Position numbers and translations under genes: made by a program
Notes under the pieces: model-generated
Seen by the model: the letters and a program-made list of their open reading frames with translations, nothing else
Database searches by the model: none
What the model was told of the DNA's origin: nothing
Assembly: GCA_029883975.1 (NCBI GenBank)
Contig: JAOUIL010000010.1
Location: 1-59,578, forward strand
Length of the DNA stretch: 59,578 nt
Direction of reading: 5' to 3'
Source of the DNA: Betaproteobacteria bacterium
Lineage (GTDB): Bacteria > Pseudomonadota > Gammaproteobacteria > Burkholderiales > SG8-39
In this document: piece after piece, positions 43,363 through 52,547 of the stretch
How positions within the stretch are numbered: position 1 is the stretch's first letter
Layout: each line of letters begins with the position of its first letter

Positions 43363-44067
43363 ATGGCGGATGCGAGCTTTCGCTTTCACGGCGTACTGCA
43401 CGATTTCCTGCCCAGGCAGCATCGCGGCGTCGCCTTCACGCACGCCTGCGCACGCGCGGCGAGCCTCAAGAACGCCATCGAGGCGCTCGGCGTGCCGCAT
43501 ACGGAGGTGGGCCGCCTCACGGTGAACGGCGCGCGGGCGACGCTGCAGCGCATCGTGCGCGAGGGCGACGCGGTCGAGGTCTTCGCGAAAGGCGAAGAAT
43601 TGGGGTCAGACCCCATTTTCCTCGCCGACGCGCACCTCGGCGGGCTGGCGCGCTTCCTGAGGATGCTCGGCTTCGACACGCTGCACGATCATGCGTTCGC
43701 CGATCGGGACATCCGCCGGCTCGCCCACGAGGAGCGGCGCATCGTGCTCAGCCGCGACCGCGAGCTGCTCAAGTGCCGCGAGATCGCGCGCGGCTGCTAC
43801 GTGCATGCACTCAAGGCCGAGGCGCAGCTGCGCGAGGTGGCGGAGCGCTACGGACTCGCGGCGCGTGCGCGACCGTTCACGCGCTGCCTGCGCTGCAATT
43901 TCGAGCTGCGGCCGGTCGCCAAGGCGGAGATCGAGGACGCCCTGCCGCCGAAGGTGCGCGAGACCCAGGAGCGTTTCGTGCGCTGCGAGGGCTGCGGGCG
44001 CATCTACTGGCCCGGTTCGCACTACGCGCGCATGCGCGCCGCGCTCGGCGATCTGCTCGGGGCATAA
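43363..44067 (+). CDS. Mut7-C RNase-domain protein with ubiquitin/MoaD-like N-terminus
   Basis: This 234-residue protein has a Mut7-C-ubiquitin-type N-terminal domain (SFRFHGVLHDFLPRQHRG, VGRLTVNGARA) and the PIN-like Mut7-C RNase domain: FLADAHLGGLARFLRMLGFDT, RRIVLSRDRELLKC and a zinc ribbon CLRCNFEL ... CEGCGRIYWPGSH. Acidic residues of the PIN-like fold (D of ADAH, D of RDRELL) are present. The linker between the two domains is EELGSDPIF, which is encoded by a palindromic mini-element (see 43600-43620). It probably cleaves RNA. Confidence 0.87.
   Translation: MADASFRFHGVLHDFLPRQHRGVAFTHACARAASLKNAIEALGVPHTEVGRLTVNGARATLQRIVREGDAVEVFAKGEELGSDPIFLADAHLGGLARFLRMLGFDTLHDHAFADRDIRRLAHEERRIVLSRDRELLKCREIARGCYVHALKAEAQLREVAERYGLAARARPFTRCLRCNFELRPVAKAEIEDALPPKVRETQERFVRCEGCGRIYWPGSHYARMRAALGDLLGA
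43600..43620. repeat. palindromic mini-element (GGGGTCAGACCCC) inside the Mut7-C gene
   Basis: The core GGGGTC-A-GACCCC (43602-43614) is a perfect inverted repeat with a one-base centre, flanked by AATT and ATTTTC. The core closely resembles a repeat scattered through many proteobacterial genomes and associated there with REP-type/RAYT elements. Here it sits in frame in the linker between the two protein domains, read as LGSDPI, and causes no frame change. Confidence 0.6.
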
Positions 44068-44074
44068 TCGCTGC

Positions 44075-45127
44075 ATGCCTGCCGCCGTCGTGGTCGGCGC
44101 CCAGGGCGTCATCGGGCGCTATTTCGTGGAGAAGTTCGCCGCGCAGCCCGGCTGGAACGTGGTCGGGCTGTCGCGCCGCCGCGGCGCCGACGCCGCCAAC
44201 GTCCGCCACATCTCCGTCGATCTGCAGGACGCCAAGGCTGCCGAAGGGCAGCTCGCCGGCCTCGCCGACGCCACGCACGTGCTGTTCGCCGCCTTCCAGC
44301 CCGGCAGCGGCGCCGCCGCCGACTACGCGAAGAACATCGCCGGAAACCTCGCGCTGCTGGTCAACTCGGTCTCCGCCCTCGACAAGGCCTCGAGCAAGCT
44401 CGAGCGCGTCGTGCTGGTGACCGGCACCAAGTACTACGGCTCGCACCTCGGCCCGTTCAAGACGCCCGCGCGCGAGGACGACCCGCGCCACGCGGGGCCC
44501 AACTACTACTTCGACCAGATCGACTGGCTGACCGCGTTCCAGAAGGGCAAGCGCTGGACCTGGAGCGAGCTGCGGCCGCAGACCCTGTGCGGCTTCGCGC
44601 CGGGCACGGCCATGAGCCTCATCCCGGTGATCGCCGTGTACGCGGCCATCCGCAAGGAGCTGGGGTTGCCGCTCGCCTTTCCCGGCAAGGCGTGGACCTC
44701 GCTCTACCAGGTGACCGACTCGACGCTGTGCGCCGACGCCGCCTGGTGGGCGGCGACCGACCCGCGCTGCGCCAACCAGGCCTACAACATCACCAACGGC
44801 GACTACTTCCGCTGGCAGCACGTCTGGCCGGCCATCGCCAAGGTGTTCGACATGCCGATGGCCGAGCCGCAACCGCATGCGCTGGTCGAGTTCATGCGCG
44901 ACAAGGCGCCGCTGTGGGACGCCATGGTGAAGAAGCACGGCCTGCAGCCGTTGCGCTTCGACGAGATCGTCGCCTGGCCGTTCGGCGACTACGTGTTCAA
45001 CTGCAATTGGGACGTGATGACCAACGTCACCAAGTCGCGCCTGCACGGCTTCCACGGCGCCGTGGACAGCCTGGAGATGTTCCAGCGGCTGCTGGCGCGC
45101 TTTCGCGCGGAGAAGATCGTTCCCTAG
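44075..45127 (+). CDS. PRISE-type (progesterone 5-beta-reductase/iridoid-synthase-like) SDR reductase
   Basis: A 350-residue short-chain dehydrogenase. The N-terminus reads VVVGAQGVIGRYFVEK (Rossmann-type GxxGxxG), and the PRISE-type elements RVVLVTGTKYYGSHLGPFKTPAREDDPRHAGPNYYFDQIDWL, TWSELRPQTLCGFAPG, YQVTDSTLCADAAWWAATDPRCANQAYNITNGDYFRW follow. Proteins of this branch reduce enones with NADPH, for example 1,4-enones and steroid-like substrates. The active-site Tyr of the TKYYG/YYFDQ segment is present. It lies 8 nt downstream of the Mut7-C gene and its end overlaps the convergent LysR gene by 4 nt. Confidence 0.88.
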   Translation: MPAAVVVGAQGVIGRYFVEKFAAQPGWNVVGLSRRRGADAANVRHISVDLQDAKAAEGQLAGLADATHVLFAAFQPGSGAAADYAKNIAGNLALLVNSVSALDKASSKLERVVLVTGTKYYGSHLGPFKTPAREDDPRHAGPNYYFDQIDWLTAFQKGKRWTWSELRPQTLCGFAPGTAMSLIPVIAVYAAIRKELGLPLAFPGKAWTSLYQVTDSTLCADAAWWAATDPRCANQAYNITNGDYFRWQHVWPAIAKVFDMPMAEPQPHALVEFMRDKAPLWDAMVKKHGLQPLRFDEIVAWPFGDYVFNCNWDVMTNVTKSRLHGFHGAVDSLEMFQRLLARFRAEKIVP

Positions 45128-46011
45128 AAGCGCTCGGCGCGCAGCCGGTCCACGGCGAATTCGAGGAACCGGCGCACGCGCGGCGCGGCGCGCCGGCCCT
45201 CCAGGGTCACGAGGCTCACCGGCACTGGCGGCGGCTCGAATTCCTCGAGCACGAGGCGCAGCTCCCCGGCGCGCAGCTGCGGAGCGATCTGGTAGGAGAG
45301 CACGCGCGCGAGCCCGTGCCCGGCCACCGCGCCCGCGATCGCCACGTCGTTCGAATTGACGAGCAGCTGGCTGCGCGGGCGCACTGCGTCGCCTGAAGCG
45401 AACGCCCAGGGCTCGGGCGCTTCACCGCCGATCGAGAACGCGATGGCGTTGAGCTGGGAGAGATCCGCTGGCGCGCGCGGCTCGCCGTGCGCGGCGAGGA
45501 ACGCGGGGGACGCGCAGACGACCCGGCGTACCGTGCCGACCGGAATCGCGTGCAACGTTGAGTCGGGCAGCGGCGCGATGCGCACGGCGACGTCGAGCCC
45601 CTCGTCGATCAGGCTGGCGATCCGGTCGAGGAACAGCGTCCGCGCCGCCATGCGCGGGTGCTCCGCCAGGAAGTCGAACAGCAGCGGCGCGACGTGCATG
45701 CGCCCGAAGAGGACCGAGGCCGTGATCCCGATCTGCCCGCGCAGCTCGGCGTGGTCGCCCGCTGCCGCGGCCTCTGCGGCGTCCAGCTCGGCGAGGATTC
45801 GCCGGCACTCGCCGAGGAAGAGCGTCCCCGCGTCGGTCAGGCGCACACGGCGCGTCGTGCGGTGGAATAGCGGCGCGCCGAGGCGCCGCTCGAGCGACGC
45901 GATCGCGCGGGTCACCGCAGGCGGCGACAGGGACAGCCGACGGCTCGCGCGGGCGAAGCCGCGCTCATCGGCGACCGCGACAAACGCCTGCATCGCTTCC
46001 AGTCGGTCCAC
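45124..46011 (-). CDS. LysR-family transcriptional regulator
   Basis: The 295-residue protein has an N-terminal winged helix-turn-helix (MQAFVAVADERGFARASRRLSLSPPAVTRAIASLERRLGAPLFHRTTRRVRLTDAG) and a LysR substrate-binding domain (ITASVLFGRMHVAPLL, VRIAPLPDSTLHAIPVG, VVCASPAFLAAHGEP). It overlaps the 3' end of the PRISE gene and is divergent from the methyltransferase gene. It may control either neighbour; LysR regulators usually control the divergent gene. Confidence 0.93.
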   Translation of the reverse strand: MDRLEAMQAFVAVADERGFARASRRLSLSPPAVTRAIASLERRLGAPLFHRTTRRVRLTDAGTLFLGECRRILAELDAAEAAAAGDHAELRGQIGITASVLFGRMHVAPLLFDFLAEHPRMAARTLFLDRIASLIDEGLDVAVRIAPLPDSTLHAIPVGTVRRVVCASPAFLAAHGEPRAPADLSQLNAIAFSIGGEAPEPWAFASGDAVRPRSQLLVNSNDVAIAGAVAGHGLARVLSYQIAPQLRAGELRLVLEEFEPPPVPVSLVTLEGRRAAPRVRRFLEFAVDRLRAERF

Positions 46012-46049
46012 GGCACTATTTCATTCCAGGGAACAGTATGTTGTCAAAT

Positions 46050-46068
46050 CCGAGTATTGGTTATTCGG
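46050..46068. promoter_or_regulatory. candidate LysR-type operator (imperfect palindrome) in the divergent gap
   Basis: CCGAGTATTGGTTATTCGG is an imperfect 9-1-9 inverted repeat in an AT-rich patch (46012-46115) between the LysR gene and the methyltransferase, the usual location for a LysR box. Half sites match at six of nine positions, so the call is tentative. Confidence 0.3.
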
Positions 46069-46115
46069 ACGAAGGCAATTAGGCTTTCTGGACTGCATCC
46101 AGAGGACCCCAGACG

Positions 46116-46919
46116 ATGAACGCCCGGCAGATCTCCGATACGTGGGAACGTGGCAGCCCGTATGAGCGGTACGTCGGCCGGTGGAGCCGCCGCGTCGCGC
46201 CCGAATTCCTGTCCTGGCTCGGCGTTCCTGCCGGCCGGCGATGGGTCGACGTCGGCTGCGGCACCGGCGCACTGTGCGCGGCGATCCTGGACCGGTCCGC
46301 GCCTTCCGCGGTGACCGGGATCGAGCCCTCGGAGGGCTTTCTGAAGACCGCGCGCGAGAATCTTGCGGGCCGCGCCGCGCTGCATCCCGGTAACGCGGCC
46401 GCCATCCCGCTCGGCGACTCGTCGGCCGACGTCGTGGTCTCGGGGCTTGTGCTCAACTTCGTGCCCGACCCGCACCTCGCCCTCCTCGAGATGGCGCGGG
46501 TGACGGGCAAGGGGGGCACGATCGCCGCGTACGTCTGGGATTACGCCGGAAAGATGGAGCTCATGCGCGCCTTCTGGGACGCCGCCGCCGAGCTCGATCC
46601 GGGGGCCGCGAGTCTGGATGAAGGCGTCCGTTTCCCGCTGTGCCGCCCGGACGCGCTGACGGCGCGATTCGCCGGCGCGGGCCTGAAGGACATCGACGTC
46701 CAGGCGATCGACATCCCGACGCCGTTCTCGAATTTCGACGACTACTGGCAACCGTTCCTCGGCGGCCAGGGTCCCGCGCCCGCCTACGCCATGTCGCTCG
46801 AGGAGCCGGCGCGGATGCGGCTGCGGGAGCGCATCGCGCAACGCCTGCCCGCACAGCCGGACGGCTCGATCGCGCTCACCGCGCGCGCGTGGGCGGTGCG
46901 GGCCGCCGTCGGGTCCTAG
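46116..46919 (+). CDS. class I SAM-dependent methyltransferase
   Basis: This 267-residue protein has the SAM-binding motifs WVDVGCGTGALCAAIL (motif I), VTGIEPSEG (motif II acidic), NAAAIPLGDSSADVVVSGLVLNFVPDPHLALLEMARV (post I and motif III) in the UbiE/Coq5-like order. The substrate is not evident. It starts an operon with the flavin split-barrel gene (3-nt gap). The lead LTRAW-type C-terminus is unremarkable. Confidence 0.88.
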   Translation: MNARQISDTWERGSPYERYVGRWSRRVAPEFLSWLGVPAGRRWVDVGCGTGALCAAILDRSAPSAVTGIEPSEGFLKTARENLAGRAALHPGNAAAIPLGDSSADVVVSGLVLNFVPDPHLALLEMARVTGKGGTIAAYVWDYAGKMELMRAFWDAAAELDPGAASLDEGVRFPLCRPDALTARFAGAGLKDIDVQAIDIPTPFSNFDDYWQPFLGGQGPAPAYAMSLEEPARMRLRERIAQRLPAQPDGSIALTARAWAVRAAVGS

Positions 46920-46922
46920 GCG

Positions 46923-47957
46923 ATGGGCGAAGCGCACTCGCCGTTCCACCCGGGAGAGCAGGCGCTGCAGGCGCGCGTTGGCCGGCGCGCGGCGAGCGAG
47001 CGCGCGGGACGGCTGATGGTCCGCGACTTCATGCCGGAGGAGCACCGCGCGTTCTTCGCGTCGCTGCCGGTCGTGTTCGCAGGTAGCCTCGACGACGCCG
47101 GGCGACCCTGTGCCTCTGTCCTCGCCGGCGCGCCGGGCTTCCTCGCCTCGCCGCAGGCGCGGACGCTGCGCATCACCGCGCAGCCTGCACCGGGCGACCC
47201 TCTGGCGCGCCACCTAGTGGTGGGCGCGCCGCTCGGCCTGCTCGGCCTCGAGTTCCGCACGCGCCGCCGCATCCGCATGAACGGCACGGTGACCAATGTG
47301 CAGGCGCATGAATTCGAAGTGCGCGTCGGGCAGAGCTTCGGCAACTGCCCGAAGTACATCCAGGCGCGGTCGCCGACCGGGGCGGACCCGGCACCGCCCG
47401 GCGCCTCGCACGCCCAGGGCGCCGAGCTTTCTGCGCGCGCCGCCGATCTGGTCGCCCGCGCGGACACTTTCTTCATCGCCAGCGCCGCGCCCGGCGCGCG
47501 CGCGGGCGATCCGGCGCAAGGTGTCGACGTGTCGCATCGCGGCGGCAGGCCGGGATTCGTGCGCGTGCGCACGCGCCGCCGCCGCACCGTGCTGACCGCG
47601 CCGGATTTCGCGGGCAACTCGCTGTTCAACACCTTCGGCAACCTCGCGCTGGAGCCGCGCTGCGGGCTGCTGTTCGCCGATTTCTCGAGCGGCGACCTGC
47701 TGCAGCTCACCGGCCGCGCCGAGGTCGCTTGGGACGGCCCCGAGCTCGAGGCGTTCGCGGGCGCGCAGCGCCTCCTGCGATTCGACGTCGAGGAAGGCCT
47801 GCTGCGCGAACGCGCGCTTGCTCTGCGCTGGACGCCGGCGCAGCAGGCCGCGCAACTGGCGGCCACCGGCTCGTGGACGGTCGTCGAGCGCGCGTTGGCC
47901 GATGTCGCGGCGCGCCGACATTTGCCGATGTCTTCGCCCCCCGACAACCTCCGCTAA
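46923..47957 (+). CDS. pyridoxamine-5'-phosphate-oxidase-family flavin split-barrel protein (double domain)
   Basis: A 344-residue protein with two split-barrel segments: an N-terminal half (EEHRAFFASLPVVFAGSLDDAGRPCASVLAGAPGFL, RRRIRMNGTVTNV, FGNCPKYIQ) and a C-terminal half (ADTFFIASAAPG, VDVSHRGGRPGFVRVR, FAGNSLFNTFGNLALEPRCGLLFADFSSGDLLQLTGRAEV). The FGNCPKYIQ motif is typical of these FMN-binding proteins. It probably binds FMN or F420 and performs a redox reaction of unknown substrate. It overlaps nothing and is 3 nt behind the methyltransferase gene. Confidence 0.85.
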   Translation: MGEAHSPFHPGEQALQARVGRRAASERAGRLMVRDFMPEEHRAFFASLPVVFAGSLDDAGRPCASVLAGAPGFLASPQARTLRITAQPAPGDPLARHLVVGAPLGLLGLEFRTRRRIRMNGTVTNVQAHEFEVRVGQSFGNCPKYIQARSPTGADPAPPGASHAQGAELSARAADLVARADTFFIASAAPGARAGDPAQGVDVSHRGGRPGFVRVRTRRRRTVLTAPDFAGNSLFNTFGNLALEPRCGLLFADFSSGDLLQLTGRAEVAWDGPELEAFAGAQRLLRFDVEEGLLRERALALRWTPAQQAAQLAATGSWTVVERALADVAARRHLPMSSPPDNLR

Positions 47958-48051
47958 GGCATTGAGCGCACGCCGGATCGCTTCGCTGGCACGAACCTCG
48001 CATGGAATTGCGCACCAGGGCATTCCGCCCTACCGGAGAGAGGAGACTGCA

Positions 48052-48222
48052 ATGAAACGCACCCTCGAGCGCTTTCCCGCCACCGCCATCGCGCTGGCGA
48101 TCGTGACGTCCTTCGGCGCCGCGCTCACCTTCGTGCCGAGCGGCGCGCAGGCCGACGACAAGCCGAAGGACTGCAAGATGAACCCTGACGATCCGCGCTG
48201 CAAGGACGACAAGAAGTACTGA
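48052..48222 (+). CDS. tiny exported Asp/Lys/Cys-rich peptide
   Basis: A 56-residue peptide: a signal peptide (ERFPATAIALAIVTSFGAALTFVPSGAQA) and a mature part of about 22 residues ending DCKMNPDDPRCKDDKKY, rich in Asp and Lys with two cysteines. A GAGAGGAGA ribosome site precedes the ATG at 48052, and a strong terminator follows 53 nt after the stop, which supports a real, separately ended gene. The two Cys and acidic residues could bind a metal or form a disulfide. The family is not recognised. Confidence 0.65.
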   Translation: MKRTLERFPATAIALAIVTSFGAALTFVPSGAQADDKPKDCKMNPDDPRCKDDKKY

Positions 48223-48275
48223 GCAAGGCCCTTGCCGGCCGGACCCTTCCCCCTGGTCGCCGACAGCCGGCCGGC

Positions 48276-48309
48276 GCGGCGCAGCCCTCCCCTGGCTGCG
48301 CCGCTTTTT
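48276..48309 (+). terminator. rho-independent terminator after the tiny-peptide gene
   Basis: An 11-bp perfect stem GCGGCGCAGCC / GGCTGCGCCGC with a 7-nt loop (CTCCCCT), immediately followed by TTTTT (48305-48309). It lies 2 nt before the stop codon of the convergent CoA-transferase gene, and the stem could also serve that gene, though no U-tract is present in that direction. Confidence 0.9.
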
Positions 48310-48310
48310 C

Positions 48311-49477
48311 TTACCTGTCGAAGGGCGGCTTCAGGCCGAGCAGTTGCCCGAGGACCTCTTCGGTATGCGCACCGAGCGCCGGCCCCGGCGCGTCGGTGCG
48401 CCCGGGCGTCTCGGCGAGGAGCGGCGGGATCGCCGGGATCTTCAGCGGCTTGCCGCCGACTTCCACCTGCTCGAACATCCCGCGCGCCTTGAAATGCGGG
48501 TCGGCCATCATGTCGGCGACGCTGTAGATCGGGCCGTTCGGCACGCCCGCCTGGCGCAGCGCCTCGAGCACTTGCGCGGAGCTCCTCGCGCGCGTCCACG
48601 CGAGGATCGCTTCGTCGATCTCCTTCTCGTTCTCCACGCGCTTGGCGTTGGTCGCGAAGCGCGCATCCTCGGCCATCTCCGGCCGGCCGATGGCGCGCAT
48701 CAGCCGCTGGTAGATGGAGTCGCCGTTGCCGCCGATGATCACGTACTTGCCGTCGGCGCACAGGTACGTATTGGTCGGCACGATGCCGGTGAGCGTAGAG
48801 CCCGAGGGTTCGCGCACCACGCCCGCGCCGTCGTACTCCGGGACTACCGATTCGAGCAGGTTGAACACCGACTCGTAGATGGCGACGTCCACCACCTGCC
48901 CGGCTTGCGCCTTGCCGCGCAGGCGCGCGGTAAGCGAAAGCAGGATCCCCAGCACCGCGTGCAGGCCCGCGAGCGTATCGCCCATGGACAGGTTCGGGCG
49001 CACGGGCGGGCGGTCGGCAAAGCCGTTCACGTAGCGAAAGCCGGCGAAGCCCTCGCACACCGAGGCGAACCCGGGCTGCGCGGCGTACGGCCCCGTCTGC
49101 CCGTAGCCCGAGACGCGCGCGACGATGAGCTCGGGGTTGAGCTTCTTCAGCTCTTGCGGCCCCATGCCCCACTTCTCGAGCGTGCCGGGGCGGAAATTCT
49201 CGATCAGCACGTCCGACTTCGCGGCGAGCGCCTTCGCGATCTCGCGGCCGCGCTCGGTCGAGAGGTCGAGGGTCACCGATTTCTTGTTGCGCCCGAGGCT
49301 CGCCCACCACAGCGACGTGCCGTCGCGCACCACGCGCCAGCCGCGGATCGGGTCGCCGCCCGGCGGCTCGATCTTGATCACCTCGGCGCCGAAGTAGCCG
49401 AGCACGCAGCCGGCGAAGGGGCCGGCGAGCAGCTGGCCCATCTCCAGGACGCGGATTCCTTCCAGGGGTCTGGTCAT
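48311..49477 (-). CDS. CaiB/BaiF-family (class III) CoA transferase
   Basis: A 388-residue protein with the family features: GIRVLEMGQLLAGPFAGCVLGYFGAEVIKIEPPGGDP, SLWWASLGRNKKSVTLDL, the catalytic Asp region in RPNLSMGDTLAGLHAVLGIL, and GQTGPYAAQPGF. Such enzymes move CoA between carboxylic acids (for example succinyl- or formyl-CoA to an aromatic or fatty acid). The neighbouring TctCBA and enoyl-CoA hydratases hint at carboxylate catabolism, but they are in other operons. It is convergent with the terminator above and close to atpG (9-nt gap), same strand. Confidence 0.93.
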   Translation of the reverse strand: MTRPLEGIRVLEMGQLLAGPFAGCVLGYFGAEVIKIEPPGGDPIRGWRVVRDGTSLWWASLGRNKKSVTLDLSTERGREIAKALAAKSDVLIENFRPGTLEKWGMGPQELKKLNPELIVARVSGYGQTGPYAAQPGFASVCEGFAGFRYVNGFADRPPVRPNLSMGDTLAGLHAVLGILLSLTARLRGKAQAGQVVDVAIYESVFNLLESVVPEYDGAGVVREPSGSTLTGIVPTNTYLCADGKYVIIGGNGDSIYQRLMRAIGRPEMAEDARFATNAKRVENEKEIDEAILAWTRARSSAQVLEALRQAGVPNGPIYSVADMMADPHFKARGMFEQVEVGGKPLKIPAIPPLLAETPGRTDAPGPALGAHTEEVLGQLLGLKPPFDR

Positions 49478-49486
49478 GCGCCAATC

Positions 49487-50320
49487 CTAACCCGCCGCGG
49501 CCACCGCCTCGGCGCTCAGCATGATCACCTCGATCTCCTGCGTGATCTCCTCCTGGCGCGAGGCGTTCATGCGCCGCGCGAGGCGCGCGGTGATGTCGTC
49601 CAGGCGCTTGAGCGCGCCTTCCATGTGCTCCAGGCGCCGGCGGTTCTCCGCGATCAGCGACACCGAGAACGCCTCCTGCAGCGCGAGCAGCAACGCCTGC
49701 TCGAGCAGCGCGGCGAAGAACTCGGGCGGCGCGAGCGTCAGGCGCGGCGGGAAGCCCTGCACGCGCGCGGGCTTGTCCGGCAGCGGCAGCGGCGCGATGA
49801 CGCGCGTCACCGGGCCCGAGCCGTCCGGATTCTGGTACACGGCCTTGACCGCGAGCGGCCCCGGCGGCGCGGCGCGCTGCACGGCGACCAGCCGCGCCGC
49901 GAGCTGCTCGAGCACCGCGGGCAGCTCCTCGGCGACGTTGGCGCCGGACAGCACGCGCTGCGGGTCTTCGGCCTCAAGGCGCTCGGCGAGCCGCGCTCCT
50001 ACGGCGAGCAGGTGCTCGCCGCGCGCCTGGACCGCGCGTGCTTCGGCCTCCAGCGCCTCGTTGAACTCGCCGCAAAAGCCCCGCTCCGAGCCGATGACCA
50101 CGCTCACCGTCGCCACCGGCGCCGGGCCCGCCGGCAGCGGATAGAACGCGAGAAAGTCCGCCGCCGCGCGCTCGATCGTGGCCATCGCGCGGCGCTGGCT
50201 CTCCAGCATGCCGGCGAGCGCGCGCAGCTCCATCAGCGCGATGTTCTTCATCGCCGAGAGGATCGAGCGCACCTCGCGGAAGCCCGCGAGCTTCGCGGCG
50301 AGCTGGTGGCGCCGGCTCAC
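49487..50320 (-). CDS. atpG: N-type ATP synthase gamma subunit
   Basis: This 277-residue protein starts with GTG at 50320 (GTGA overlap with atpA). The N-terminal helix [36 protein letters not shown] and the C-terminal helix [47 protein letters not shown] form the coiled-coil shaft that rotates within alpha3beta3. The central domain has [17 protein letters not shown]. It is the last gene of the operon, in the order expected for N-ATPases (D-C-Q-R-B-E-F-A-G). Confidence 0.92.
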   Translation of the reverse strand: MSRRHQLAAKLAGFREVRSILSAMKNIALMELRALAGMLESQRRAMATIERAAADFLAFYPLPAGPAPVATVSVVIGSERGFCGEFNEALEAEARAVQARGEHLLAVGARLAERLEAEDPQRVLSGANVAEELPAVLEQLAARLVAVQRAAPPGPLAVKAVYQNPDGSGPVTRVIAPLPLPDKPARVQGFPPRLTLAPPEFFAALLEQALLLALQEAFSVSLIAENRRRLEHMEGALKRLDDITARLARRMNASRQEEITQEIEVIMLSAEAVAAAG

Positions 50321-51804
50321 GCGGGCTCCGCCTGCAGCCAGCCGGCGACCGCCGCGCTCCACGCCTCGCGCGGGTCCTCGAGCGTCAGCGCGCCCGCCGC
50401 CGCACCGGCGAACAGGTGCCGCAACGCCTCTTCCAGCGCCTTGTCCCCAAGGCCCGCGAAGCGCCCGTCGTTGAACGCCACCAGCCAAGCCATCTGGCAG
50501 GCCGGCGCGAGCGGCTGCTGCGCCTCCTGCTTGAGCACCTGGCGCAGCAGGCGCCCGCGCGCGAGGCGCGCCTGCAACCCCGCCTCCAGGCGCGAGCCGA
50601 AGCGCGAGAACACCTCGAGCTCGAGGAACTGCAGGTAGTCGAGCTTCATGCGCGAGGCCTCGCGCTTGATCGCCGCGGGCTGCGCCTTGCCGCCGATGCG
50701 CGACACCGAGCGGCGCACGTCGATCGCCGGCAGCTGGCCGGCGGCGAACATGTGCCGGTCGAAGTAGATCTGCCCGTCGGTGATCGAGATCAGGTTGGTG
50801 GGGATGTACGCGGCGATCTCGCCCAGCTCGGTCTCGACGATCGGCAGCGCCGTCATGCTGCCGCCGCCGCGCGCGGCGGCCAGGCAGGTGGAGCGCTCGA
50901 GCAACCGCGAGTGCAGGTAGAAGACGTCGCCCGGAAACGCCTCGCGCCCAGGCGGGCGCCGCAGCAGCAGCGACAGCTCGCGATAGATGCGCGCGTGCGT
51001 AGACAGGTCGTCGTAGACCACCAGCGTGCGCCGGCCCGTCGCCATCCAGGCTTCCGCGAGGGCGCAGCCGGCGAACGGCGCGAGGTACTTCAAGCCCGGC
51101 ATCGCGGTCGCCTCCGCGACCACCAGCGCGGTGTACTCGAGCGCGCCGTGCTGCTGCAGTGTCTCGATCACCCCGGCGACCGTGGAGCGCTTCTGCCCGA
51201 TGAGCACGTACACGCAGTTCACCCGCCGGCCCTTCTGCTGCAGGACGGTGTCGAGCGCGAACGTGGTCTTGCCCGTGCCGTTGTCCCCGACCAGCAGCTG
51301 GCGCTGGCCGTGGCCGATCGGGATCATGCTGTCGGCGATGCGGTTGCCCGTGAACAGCGGCTGGTTGACGAAATCCCGCGCGAGGATCGGCGGCGCGTGC
51401 CCGTCGAGCGCGCGCCGCTCGGTGGCGCGCGGCCGCGGCTTGCCGTCGAGCGGCCTGCCGAGCGGATCGACCACGCGCCCGAGCAGCGCGTCGCCCACGC
51501 CGATCGTCAGGCGCTCGCCGGTGAGCGAGGCCGGCGCGTCGGCGCGCAGGCCGGGCGACTCCTCGAGCAGGATCGCGCCGATGCGGTCCGCGCCGAGGTG
51601 GAAGACGAGCGCCGTGCTGCCGTCGTCGGTGCGTAACAGCTCCTCCATGCCCGCCGAGGGCAGGCCCTCGATCCACACGACGCCGTCGCCGACCGACTGC
51701 ACGCGCCCGCGCTCGCCCATGCCGAGCGCGAGGCGATAGCCGCGCAGCCGCGCCGCGCGGCGCGCGAGCAGCGGCCGCTCGCCGGCCTGCGCCTCAGCCC
51801 GCAT
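50317..51804 (-). CDS. atpA: N-type ATP synthase alpha subunit
   Basis: A 495-residue F1 alpha subunit: [17 protein letters not shown] beta-barrel, Walker [15 protein letters not shown], Walker B region [11 protein letters not shown], the arginine-finger region [26 protein letters not shown], and [10 protein letters not shown]-terminal region. It is shorter at the N-terminus than main-operon AtpA, as in N-ATPases. Start ATG 51804 overlaps the end of atpF by 11 nt and its TGA overlaps atpG. Confidence 0.95.
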   Translation of the reverse strand: MRAEAQAGERPLLARRAARLRGYRLALGMGERGRVQSVGDGVVWIEGLPSAGMEELLRTDDGSTALVFHLGADRIGAILLEESPGLRADAPASLTGERLTIGVGDALLGRVVDPLGRPLDGKPRPRATERRALDGHAPPILARDFVNQPLFTGNRIADSMIPIGHGQRQLLVGDNGTGKTTFALDTVLQQKGRRVNCVYVLIGQKRSTVAGVIETLQQHGALEYTALVVAEATAMPGLKYLAPFAGCALAEAWMATGRRTLVVYDDLSTHARIYRELSLLLRRPPGREAFPGDVFYLHSRLLERSTCLAAARGGGSMTALPIVETELGEIAAYIPTNLISITDGQIYFDRHMFAAGQLPAIDVRRSVSRIGGKAQPAAIKREASRMKLDYLQFLELEVFSRFGSRLEAGLQARLARGRLLRQVLKQEAQQPLAPACQMAWLVAFNDGRFAGLGDKALEEALRHLFAGAAAGALTLEDPREAWSAAVAGWLQAEPA

Positions 51805-52543
51805 GCGCCGCGCCTCCCGCGAGCACGCGCAGCTCGTCGCGCAGGTTCGCCTGCAACACCCAGGGCCCGACGCCGACGCTCACGCCGCCGAGCAGCATCG
51901 CGTCGACCGCGTACTCCGGCCGGCACTCGACGCCCAGGCGCGCGGCGAGCGCCTGTGCGAGGCGCTCACGCGCCGCCTCCGGCAACGGATGGGCGCTCGT
52001 CACGCTCACGCGGCCCCCGAACGCGCGTGCCGCCTCGGCGAGCGGCGCGATGCGCCCGTCCGGCCAGGACACCAGGTCCTCGGCGAGCACCCCCGCCAGG
52101 CGCTCGTCGAGCGCGCCGTCGGCCACGCGCTCCAGCAGCCGCGCGGCGAACGCCGCCGCCTGGTCGAGCGCCTGCTGCTCGGTCTCGCGCTTCCAGTCGG
52201 TCTCGCGCTTGGCGGCGAGCGCCGCGTGCCGGTCTCGCTCGCGCTCGACGCCCTGCGCCACGTCCGCGAGGCCCTTGGCGCGCAGCGTGGCCAGCTCGCT
52301 CTCGAGCGCGCCGCGCGCGCGCACGCGCTCGCGCTCCCAGTCCGCGAGCTGCGCCTCGTAGCCCGCGCGCAGGCGCTCGGCTTGCGCGCGCAGCTCGCGT
52401 GCGTCGCCCATGGTCTTTTCCACGGCGGCGCGACGCCGGTCGATGGCCGCCAGCACCGGGCGGTAGAGGAACCGCTGCAGGATCCAGACCAGGACGGCGA
52501 AGTTGATCAGCTGCAGGACAAAGGTGGTGGTGTCGATCTGCAT
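51794..52543 (-). CDS. atpF: N-type ATP synthase b subunit (b with delta-like C-terminus)
   Basis: The 249-residue protein begins with a single membrane helix ([28 protein letters not shown]) followed by a long charged coiled coil ([20 protein letters not shown]... [24 protein letters not shown]). The C-terminal part ([45 protein letters not shown]) matches delta-subunit-like segments, so b and delta functions appear combined. There is no separate atpH in the operon, consistent with N-ATPases. Starts 4 nt after atpE. Confidence 0.9.
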   Translation of the reverse strand: MQIDTTTFVLQLINFAVLVWILQRFLYRPVLAAIDRRRAAVEKTMGDARELRAQAERLRAGYEAQLADWERERVRARGALESELATLRAKGLADVAQGVERERDRHAALAAKRETDWKRETEQQALDQAAAFAARLLERVADGALDERLAGVLAEDLVSWPDGRIAPLAEAARAFGGRVSVTSAHPLPEAARERLAQALAARLGVECRPEYAVDAMLLGGVSVGVGPWVLQANLRDELRVLAGGAAHAG

Positions 52544-52547
52544 GGCG

